DNA from: Zygnema cylindricum
Lineage: Eukaryota; Streptophyta; Zygnematophyceae; Zygnematales; Zygnemataceae
DNA length: 14,368 nt
Direction of reading: 5' to 3'
Assembly (NCBI GenBank): GCA_037447655.1
Contig: JBBHKE010001728.1
Location: 1 to 14,368, forward strand
A program made the position numbers and the translations under genes. The notes beneath the pieces were generated by a model. It was not told the DNA's origin. It worked only from the letters and a program-made list of their open reading frames with translations, and ran no database searches. This document shows positions 7,801-14,368 of this stretch, piece after piece. Position 1 is the first letter of the stretch. Each line of letters starts with the position of its first letter.

Positions 7801-9710
7801 TCAACTATTGGTTTATACCTGTACACTGTTGCCTTTTTACTTGATAAGTTGTTTCTTCAATTCTTAGTGGTTTACTGGTAGGAGTTTTCGACAATTTGAG
7901 ATTTAGGTTCTTTATTATTATTTTTATTTTTTTATGGGTTTAAGATGAGTTCAACCAGTTTTGTTCATGTGGTCAGCTGTAACAGGCGCGTTTAGTGCAC
8001 CTAACTTTTTGTCAAAGATGGTCAACAGTTTATACCGTCTTCTTGAAACAAACAAGGTATCGCATAAAATCTATTTGCCATATGTAATGCTGTTTAATGT
8101 GGTTCTTTGTATGGTGTTTACCTGTTTGTCCCACTTGGCTTCTGATTGGACAAGGAGGATAGTGGTTATACTCGAAATAAGCAAGTTCATGCAGGTGAAA
8201 TATCTGGTCTTGTGATTTTGTATTTGAAAATGTCGACAAATATTTTTACTTTCAGTTTTCGTACCATACTCGTGGTTCAGCTTTCTGATAAATTTGTTTT
8301 CACGAGAATGATAAGTCTATTGTGTACTAATTTAGCTAGCAGGAATTTGTAGTTTTTGTTTCAACTTTCGACATAAAATGAAGCCTTTGGAAGACGGCCT
8401 ATGTCATGGATTATGTCATGGATTTGAAAGTTTTTCTTTTTAAACAATTGTTTGATTTGAACTGATATCCAATTTATTGTTGAGCATCTGCACTTGTATT
8501 GCATTATTAGGAATTTTACAATATGGAGAATTATTATTTTGTGCTTGGTGATACATAGGCAGATGTTTTTAAAATTTGAGTGAGGTTAATGTAATTCAGT
8601 CATCTGCTCTTGACATGATTGTGGATTCTTCAGACTGCATTGTTTTATCTTTGATTGTACCCTTAAGTCCCTCCACTCCTTCCACCTTCGGAATAGGCAT
8701 TAAAACCTTGCTCCCCTCAGTGAATCCTTGCCAGAGCTCTTCCTCTCCTCCTCCCCTCTATTGACATTTCAAAACAGCTATGCGCTACCCTTGTGTATCG
8801 GCAAAATTTCAATGGCCTCCCCCACCATGAAACAGAGCTTCTGGCAGTATACTCCTACCTTTTTTATGGGAATAAGCAGTAATATCTCGGCCATTGGCAA
8901 CGCTCCCCTACCCGGCTTAGGAGTGCACATCATTAGAGAAGGAGTCTCTTTGCCAGAAATCCTCCCTACTCTTTGGTTGGCAGAAAATCCTCCCTACACT
9001 GTAGACTCTTGCACACCCTAGCAATAAACCCACTCCTTCCTTCGGTATCATCGGTATTCAACCCTCAGCATAGTCACATAGTCCCGCCTTCAACCGTTGG
9101 ACAATGAAGTTATTGTGATTCTCCTTTTATTTACACCAATTGCTGAAAGACAAGCGTAGGTGGCTCTCTCAGGTTTGACGGAGTTCTCCAACCTCAGCGG
9201 TTGCAGAATCCTTGGTGAATAGATATAGGGCAGAGAAGAGGAGGGATGTTGTTTTACCATACCACGATAATCTTCTGTCTTAGATTCTTTTTCACCGCCT
9301 GGAAGTACGAATTTCCATCAACTATTTTTTTCAGTTGTCAAGGTTTCTATGGCTCACTTGACAAAGATCAGCAATATATCCAAAGCAATTATAACAGACA
9401 TGCAAGGGTAAAAAAGCCGAGTAAGTATGAGCAACATCCGAGAAGACTGAAGAATTATGACAAACTTAGCAAAGCTTAAAGTTGCTCATTCAGGTCAACA
9501 AAAAATACCGTCGTAACATGATAAGTAACAACAACCTTCCCTTCAAAGCTCTGGACTGCTGTACAGTACTGTGACGTATTGTGACATATCGTAGCGGGAA
9601 CTTCCGTCATGTGTGATACCGGCTGACAGCCAATCGACGCTTAACAACAACAAAAACTGGAATGGGCAACAAAATGCTATTTGCCTATTCGCGTTTCAGT
9701 CTGCTCCTCG
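7801..9710. other. Intergenic DNA, no recognisable gene
   Basis: The first part (7801-8640) continues T-rich and holds a perfect 12-bp tandem duplication of ATGTCATGGATT at 8401-8424. A GC-richer, C-rich block at about 8655-9060 breaks the local composition and holds a near-duplicate CAGAAATCCTCCCTAC at about 8954-8969 and 8980-8996. ORFs at 8576-8764, 8728-9021 and 9246-9479 show no known domain. An AATAAA at 9022-9027 has no gene assigned to it. The C-rich block may be a fragment of an unidentified repeat or a decayed exon. Confidence 0.4.
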
Positions 9711-10512
9711 GAAAAAACTAGTGTTGTGTATCGGTAAGGATTTACCGATAACCGATATGGACCTTTTTTCGGGTTCCCGATAATCGATATATTGGTACGA
9801 TATATCGACATCGGTCTTATCGCCGATAAGTAGCCGATAATATCGGGTACTTATCGTCGATAATGCCGATAACGATAACTATCGGCAATAACTGTACGGA
9901 CCGTACAGATAAATGTACGGCATATACACGCAACTGTACGTCGTATTCCCCAGAGGCGCAGCGGACCCCCTTACTCCCGATTCCGGTAGAAAATCGCGAA
10001 TTTTCCATCATTATTCCTAATTTAAGGGGGTTTTCAAAATTCCTGCTGCCATAATTTTCAGAATATGGCGTCTGGAAATGGCTATAGTCTGACAGGTGTG
10101 TTCGTCTGCTTCTTTCAGTGTGTTCGTCTTTTTTTGGAAAAAGTTTGATTCAGAAAATTTACAATGTATTTTATTTTTTTCGTTTCGTTAGCATAGTTTT
10201 ATAACAATAAAGTATTAACTTATATTTGTCTACGTTTATGTGCAGCGCTGTCCGTAAAGATTTTCAGTTGAATAGATACGAGGAACAGATTCTTATACGT
10301 GGCATTCCACGCTATATAATGAAAATTATATAATACAGTATGTTATATAGTACTATTGTATGCATACTATATTTTTAAAAAGTTATCGCCGATATGGAAT
10401 TTGTTGGTCCCAGGCCGATATATCGGGACCTCTGACCGTTCTATAACCGATAACTATCGTTATCGTTGTTATCGCGATAAGTTTTTTACCGATACACAAC
10501 ACTAGAAAAAAC
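9711..10512. mobile_element. Non-autonomous hAT element (786 bp) with 8-bp TSDs
   Basis: The element proper is 9719-10504, flanked by identical GAAAAAAC direct repeats at 9711-9718 and 10505-10512. The terminal inverted repeats are identical for 19 bp (TAGTGTTGTGTATCGGTAA). Subterminal regions are packed with CGATA/TATCG words, including TTATCGCGATAA near the right end and repeated GCCGATAA near the left, which are plausible transposase-binding arrays. TTGGTCCCAG at 10404-10413 is shared with the 477-820 and 13509-13692 copies. The interior has no transposase. Perfect TSDs and TIRs suggest a fairly recent insertion. Confidence 0.92.
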
Positions 10513-11131
10513 AGACTAGTACAGGAAGTACGTTGAAAGTACGATATAGTACTATAGTTTACTATAAATCGCCGCCAAGGCGCTTACTAAAATTGTACCT
10601 GGCCGTAAAATAGGATTGGGGATTTCCTACTCTACGGGATGGTCTCTTATGACGTACGGCTGATGAAAGAAAGCCGGCAAATGTGTTTGTTTGCGGCTTC
10701 CCGCCGAAAAAAACGAATTCCTAATCATCTTTCCTAAGCATTGTGCTCCTGCGTTTAGAGGTTTTAACGTTCAAATACCTAAAGGACGTTTGAACGCTTT
10801 TCAACGTTTTCTATTTTTTGGGCTTCGTATTTGAAAATGCTATTTCGTTTGTTCCGTACCGTTATTTTTTTCTTGTTCAAGATACAATACGGAAAGACTC
10901 AAGAAAGTCAGAGAAATAAGAAAAGGAAAGAAAAAGACAACTACAGTAGATAAGAAGTGAAAAATATGTATTAAGGGTATGTCCCCATGTACTTGTAACT
11001 TAGCGAACTTACTTTGTATTTTAGCGCGGATCTGCCGGACCCGGTTTTCAAGTGTCCCTATGCATAAGAACGAAATTGTAACTTACGTTTGTGACTACTG
11101 TGTACGTCGACAATACCTGTGACGGCTGTCA
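10513..11131. other. Intergenic DNA, no gene
   Basis: No coding region was recognised. A short hairpin of ACGTTCAAA with TTTGAACG lies at about 10769-10797. A GTAC-rich patch, alternating GTACAGG, AGTACG, AGTACTATAG, runs from about 10518 to 10556 directly beside the hAT insertion. Confidence 0.45.
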
Positions 11132-11212
11132 ATGTCTACAATCTGTGTTGTCGCACGTTATTTTTTGGAACTGCTTGTGATGTCGCATGTCCTACCGTGA
11201 CATTGTAGACAT
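11132..11212. repeat. Inverted repeat, 11-bp arms, about 59-bp spacer
   Basis: ATGTCTACAAT at 11132-11142 and ATTGTAGACAT at 11202-11212 are exact inverse complements. No target duplication is evident outside them, and the arms are short, so this may be chance or the core of a small decayed element. Confidence 0.4.
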
Positions 11213-11341
11213 ACCGCATTCCAGCCTGTGCAGTTTCACGGTTGAAGACGATGCGCTTTGCCTTTGCGTCGCGTGTCCGGTCGACGTGAAACGGCATCAG
11301 AATTTCGAGACCCTTGCAAAAAAAAAATCGATACTGAGCGA

Positions 11342-11443
11342 AAACGGACAAAACCAAACAAATTATGTACTTTTCTTTGTCTTATTAAACGCAAACGGAC
11401 AAAACATAGCGAATTCTGTACTTTTCTTTGTCCTTGGTAATCG
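11342..11443. repeat. 51-bp tandem duplication
   Basis: Two adjacent units start AAACGGACAAAAC at 11342 and 11393. They share ATT.TGTACTTTTCTTTGTC in the second half and differ at several positions in the middle. The 51-bp period equals 17 codons, so frames are kept: a plus-strand reading gives NGQNQTNYVLFFVL then NGQNIANSVLFFVL. The surrounding ORFs (11187-11540 plus, 11236-11580 minus) have no recognisable domain, and I do not call a gene here. Confidence 0.7.
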
Positions 11444-11748
11444 TATGAAAATTTTCGAAAATTACGGCACGTGCGAATATATGTTCCTATTTGTTTATCG
11501 AAAATACATAGTTTTAAAACACATCGCGCATATTTTTTAAACATAAGTTTGAAGATGACTTTTTTGTCGTGGAAGCACAAGACGACAAATTTTCGTACAT
11601 CTTAAGTTCGAGGATGACGCAAATTGTACTCTACAAATTTGCGATTCCTTCGTACGGTTGCAACTTAGGCAATATGGCGCTAAGTTCTACAGGAAAACGA
11701 CAGAAAAAAACCTTTACTTATGCACATGGGGACATACAATATTTAAAT

Positions 11749-11776
11749 AAATATATATATATATTGTATGTATGTA
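11749..11776. repeat. Short AT and TATG simple repeat
   Basis: An alternating AT tract followed by TATGTATGTAT. It is an ordinary microsatellite, useful only as a polymorphism marker. Confidence 0.6.
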
Positions 11777-11920
11777 TACTTTTGTTCTTTTTCTTGTTTT
11801 TTCTTCCAAAGCCGTTCTACTTGAGGTAAAATTAGTGTACATATTCCTTGAAAAACGTAGGTCAAAATCATAGTTCAAAAGTAGGCGTTTTTTGGTAGGC
11901 CTTTGGTTGGCCACCTTTAG

Positions 11921-12106
11921 CGTAACTTGTGTTACGTGCTTTCTATGTGATCTTCTTAGATCGCTACTTTCATCAGCGACCGTCCGATCGTCCAAATTTG
12001 ACGATAGTCCTATCGTAAGTTGTGTCATTGGCTTTTCATGTGATCTTCTTAGATCGTTACTTTCATCATTGACCGTCAGATCGTCAGAATCTGACGGTTT
12101 GAATAA
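11921..12106. repeat. 93-bp tandem duplication within overlapping ORFs
   Basis: Unit 1 starts CGTAACTTGTGTTACG at 11921 and unit 2 starts CGTAAGTTGTGTCATT at 12014. Both contain the palindrome GATCTTCTTAGATC (11949-11962 and 12042-12055) and CTACTTTCATCA/TTACTTTCATCA. The period is exactly 31 codons. A minus-strand ORF (11714-12118, 134 codons) reads through both, giving related segments NDESNDLRRSHEKPMTQLT and ADESSDLRRSHRKHVTQVT. The plus strand is also open (11892-12275). No known domain was recognised, so I report the repeat rather than a gene. The minus frame looks more protein-like (charged, hydrophilic) but its start and any partner exons are not evident. Confidence 0.75.
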
Positions 12107-12263
12107 AAAGTTGCTCAAAACTCACAAAAAAATATTTTTTTGTCCGATTTTTTTTTTAAATTTAGACATGACGTTTAATTCTCTATTGAACGATGTGCAA
12201 CTCAACCTTGTTACTATTTTATTTCATTTTGCGGCCAATACAATATGGGTCTTAACTCTTAAG

Positions 12264-12745
12264 CATAGTTGTTAAAATCGCGCTATTTTTTCCTTTTTTA
12301 CGATTAAAACGTATAATTCGTGAATTTTGAATAAATCGGAAAAAAACGTGATGTACTTTCTGTCCGGTAAACTGAACGGAGAATTCACGGGAGCTGTACG
12401 GTTTTTACAGTAATTGTACGGTTCTGTACCAAAAATGTACGGATTTTGTCTAAAAGATACGTTGCACTTCGTAGTACTTTCTGTCCGGTAAACCGAACAG
12501 AAATTTAACGGTAAATGTACAAATCTATACCAAAATTGTACGGACTATGACGAAAAGTGACGGGAACTGTACGAAAAATGTACAAACTGCGGGATATGTA
12601 CAATTTATTTTTGTTTACATGTACGGAATAATACGGACGAAAATTCATTAACGATTTTTACGATTTTTTCAAAAGGTTCAATGCGTTTGTTACGTATAGA
12701 TCGTCACGATTAGATCGTTCGCACTAAACGCCGTGAACAACTATG
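12264..12745. mobile_element. CATAGTTGTT-ended repeat element, copy 2 (482 bp)
   Basis: It begins CATAGTTGTTAAAATCG and ends GAACAACTATG, matching the termini of the copy at 1198-1996 in the same orientation. The interior holds an imperfect internal duplication around the word ACTTTCTGTCCGGTAAAC (at about 12355 and 12476) and many GTAC words, mostly TGTACGG or TGTACAA. The right end shares GAAAATTCATTAACGAT and TCGTTCGCACTAAACG-like sequence with copy 1. No transposase and no convincing target-site duplication were seen. Copy 2 is shorter than copy 1 because copy 1 carries an extra internal segment. Confidence 0.7.
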
Positions 12746-12755
12746 AGTATAGTAC

Positions 12756-12795
12756 ATTACATTACACTACAGTACAGTACAGTACAGTACAGTAC
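12756..12795. repeat. Pentanucleotide microsatellite (AGTAC)n
   Basis: Five perfect AGTAC units lie at 12771-12795, preceded by degenerate ATTAC/ACTAC units. The array starts about 10 bp after the right end of the CATAGTTGTT element and may have grown from its GTAC-rich sequence. Confidence 0.8.
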
Positions 12796-13037
12796 AATGC
12801 TATTTGCCGGGTAAGTACAGTCGTACAATTACACCGCGTATCGCTATTAGGGCTAATAATTTTTTCGCCACTTGAAGCATCTTTTCTACGTACACACTTG
12901 TCCGATTTTCAAATGGAGACCGCCAATCGGAAGCTGAGAGTTTCAACTTTCAATCGCAGCCGTCAAATCCACCATCCGACAATTGTGTACGGAGAGAATA
13001 TGTTTTAAGCGGCAAAAAAACATTAACACTAATAGCA
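12796..13037. other. Intergenic DNA between two transposons
   Basis: No gene was recognised. The word AACACTAATAGCAATT near 13025-13040 resembles the CACTAATAA words of the left-edge MITE region. An ORF crossing 12733-13008 is partly microsatellite translation. Confidence 0.4.
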
Positions 13038-13506
13038 ATTCGGGGCAGAGGTCGCAAAAGTCAATATTATAGATAACCGAAACCGACCGTTTTATTTTTA
13101 TATTTTAAATCTCAGTACCCGACGCCCGACCGGGTAATGTCACGCTCCAAAATTGCTAACCGTTAACCAAAACGAGTTTACGAAAATAAAAGTTAACCGA
13201 AGCCGTATCCGCCCGTATCCGAATAAGTACAAAACTAGTGGTACATCTCCCTTATACCTTCCACGATAACAAGAGTACAAAGTACAATAATGTTGAATAG
13301 TATAGACATAACAAAATTTTCGATTTTTTTTTTCGTTTTTTGCTTATCCTACCGTAACCTTTTTTTTTTTTTTTTGGTGAATCAACCGCCCGAATCCGCC
13401 CAGCCCCCCAAATTTGGCAAACCGGAACCGTTCCGGATCCAACGCGGGCGGTCGATTAACGGTCGGTCACGGTTTCGGTTGACTATTTGCGACATGTGAT
13501 TCGCGG
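13038..13506 (+). mobile_element. hAT-type element A (453 bp) with CAGAGGTCGC ends
   Basis: The element proper is 13046-13498. It begins CAGAGGTCGCAAA and ends TTTGCGACATGTG, the inverse with two mismatches in 13. Flanking 8-bp repeats are ATTCGGGG (13038-13045) and ATTCGCGG (13499-13506), 7 of 8 matching, which fits an older hAT insertion. The interior carries T tracts, AACCG-rich subterminal words (GGTCGGTCACGGTTTCGGTT) and a CCGCCCGAATCCGCCC segment. An inverted, truncated relative lies at 13693-14098. No transposase is encoded. Strand is arbitrary and is given only to contrast with copy B. Confidence 0.82.
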
Positions 13507-13508
13507 TG

Positions 13509-13692
13509 CAGTGTTGTGTATCGGGAAAATTCTTATCGCGATAAATATGGTATTTGATAGTCAATTCGCCTAACATATTTCCCTGGGACCAACAAAAATC
13601 GTCACGATATATATTTGGAGGGAGGTGGGGATCCGTACATCTTCTGTACAAAAACAATATACGAAAATTGTACGGGGATGCTTCGTAGCAGG
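13509..13692 (-). mobile_element. Truncated copy of the TAGTGTTG hAT family
   Basis: It starts CAGTGTTGTGTATCGGG, nearly the 9719-10504 terminus, and continues TTATCGCGATAAA and CTGGGACCAA (13583-13592), matching the right-hand part of the 9719-10504 copy in reverse. A GGGGATCCGTACATCTTCTG segment at about 13628 parallels GGGAATCCGTACGATTTTCTG of the 477-820 copy. No second terminal repeat is found, since element B begins at 13693. It was probably broken by that insertion or by a later deletion. Confidence 0.75.
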
Positions 13693-14098
13693 CAGAGGTC
13701 GCAAACGGTTAACCGAAACAGTAACCGACCGTTAACCGACCGCTCGCGTCGGATCCGAAACGGATTCGGGTGCCAAATTTGGGGGCCCGAGCAGATTCGG
13801 GCGGTTAATTCACAAAAAAAATTAAAATAAAACCGGTTAAGGTCAGGTAAGCAAAAAACAAAAAAAAAGAAAGTTTTGTACTTATCCATACCATCCAACG
13901 TTATTGTACTTTGTACTCTTGGTATCGTGGAAGGTATAAGGGAAATGTACCATTAATTTTGTACTTATTCGGGTAGAAGCGGGTACAGATAGTCGCGAGA
14001 AATCGAGTTTCGGTTCACTTCTATTTTCGTAAACGCGTTTCGGGTAACGGTTACCGATTTTGGATCGTGACATAGCCCGGTAAGGCGTTGAGTACTGT
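13693..14098 (-). mobile_element. hAT-type element B, inverted and truncated copy of A
   Basis: It begins CAGAGGTCGCAAACGGTTAA and follows the reverse complement of element A over nearly its whole length. Shared blocks include GTTAACCGACCG, CCAAATTTGG, CGGGCGGTTAATTCAC, a poly-A tract, GTACTTTGTACTCTTG, ATCGTGGAAGGTATAAGGG and TACTTATTCGGGTA. Similarity to A stops near 14097, and the terminus equivalent to A's first 67 bases is missing, so no TSD can be tested. A and B together form inverted arms of about 385-400 bp around a 200-bp spacer. Confidence 0.78.
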
Positions 14099-14229
14099 TG
14101 AAAAGAGGTAATTAATAGTTCACTTCCCTATTTAGTTTTTTTTTAAAGAAAGAGAGTAAGGATCAAAGGCGCGCCATGGCTGCCGCCATATTTAGAAAGT
14201 GGCAGTTTTTGCAGTTAAGGGTATTTTGG
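14099..14229. other. Right-edge DNA between element B and the SINE-like head
   Basis: It contains a poly-T tract followed by AAAGAAAGAGAG, the word GGCGCGCCATGG and a short palindrome ATGGCTGCCGCCAT. It may be the body and tail of the minus-strand SINE-like element. The phrase AGTTTTTTTTTAAAGAAA also occurs near 1557-1574 inside the extra segment of CATAGTTGTT copy 1. Confidence 0.35.
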
Positions 14230-14330
14230 CTAAAATGATGTCTAGGTCTAGGTTTGAACCCGTGACCTCTAGATTCTTTGTAGCCTAACGCCTTAACCAT
14301 TAAGGCGTTACGAAACGATACACGTGACGG
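14230..14330 (-). mobile_element. tRNA-derived SINE-like head or pseudo-tRNA
   Basis: Read on the minus strand, a D-arm-like segment CCTTAATGGTTAAGG (A-box region, about 14291-14305) is followed about 35 bases later by a B box GGGTTCAAACC (14251-14261). This is the spacing and order of an RNA polymerase III internal promoter. The cloverleaf is poor: the D region folds as an 11-bp stem with a 3-base loop (14286-14310), and the anticodon and T stems and the acceptor do not pair well. It is therefore not a functional tRNA. The head of a tRNA-derived SINE is more likely, with its body running left toward about 14140, where a T-rich plus-strand tract (poly-A on the minus strand) occurs. Confidence 0.55.
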
Positions 14331-14368
14331 GTTTCATAAATATATAAACATTAACGAAACAGCTAATT

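Noticed and set aside
11714-12118. Minus-strand 134-codon ORF as a gene
   Set aside because: It is repetitive and partly built by the 93-bp duplication, with no domain, no clear promoter and an equally open opposite strand. It is reported as a repeat and a finding only.
12771-12795. AGTAC array as a CRISPR or telomeric repeat
   Set aside because: The units are only 5 bp with no spacers and are not telomere-like. It is a simple microsatellite.
13382-13898. ORFs across the hAT elements near the right end
   Set aside because: They cross element boundaries and terminal repeats and encode no transposase motif.
14230-14330. A functional tRNA gene
   Set aside because: The B box is good, but the anticodon, T and acceptor stems do not pair and the D stem is far too long.

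Overview
The window looks like nuclear DNA from a land plant. The case rests on one intron-bearing plus-strand gene whose product resembles a plant-specific nuclear coiled-coil family, a plant telo-box upstream of it, and many small non-autonomous DNA transposons. Nothing bacterial, organellar or viral was recognised. The AT-rich, TE-dense intergenic DNA and the long leader and trailer would suit a bryophyte, lycophyte, fern or similar lineage, but the sequence does not settle the species.

Layout. Positions 1-2000 are an AT-rich patchwork of small transposons: an inverted-repeat MITE (144-364), a hAT MITE with a perfect 8-bp target duplication (477-820), and a 799-bp element with CATAGTTGTT ends (1198-1996). 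Positions 2000-3350 hold no recognisable gene. A degenerate 53-bp tandem repeat (3357-3512), a near-perfect palindrome (3756-3779) and a telo-box (3892-3899) lie upstream of the gene. The gene occupies roughly 3.9-7.8 kb: a probable leader intron, coding exons 4647-4692, 4882-5936 and 6159-6287 (409 residues), then a long T-rich trailer with an AATAAA at 7774. Positions 7.8-9.7 kb hold no recognisable gene. A second hAT MITE with perfect 8-bp TSDs lies at 9719-10504.

The right third (10.5-14.4 kb) is again repetitive. It holds two frame-preserving tandem duplications (51 bp near 11.35 kb, 93 bp near 12.0 kb), a second CATAGTTGTT element (12264-12745), a pentanucleotide microsatellite, a hAT element with CAGAGGTCGC ends and 7/8 matching TSDs (13046-13498), a fragment of the first hAT family (13509-13692), an inverted truncated copy of the CAGAGGTCGC element (13693-14098), and a tRNA-derived SINE-like sequence on the minus strand near the right edge.

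There is one supported protein-coding gene and no operon or multi-gene system. The points most worth a second look are the transposon families (three copies of one hAT family, a nested inverted pair that could form a long hairpin RNA, and an unclassified CATAGTTGTT family), the palindrome and tandem repeat upstream of the gene, and the two frame-preserving duplications. I did not find a convincing new biological system.
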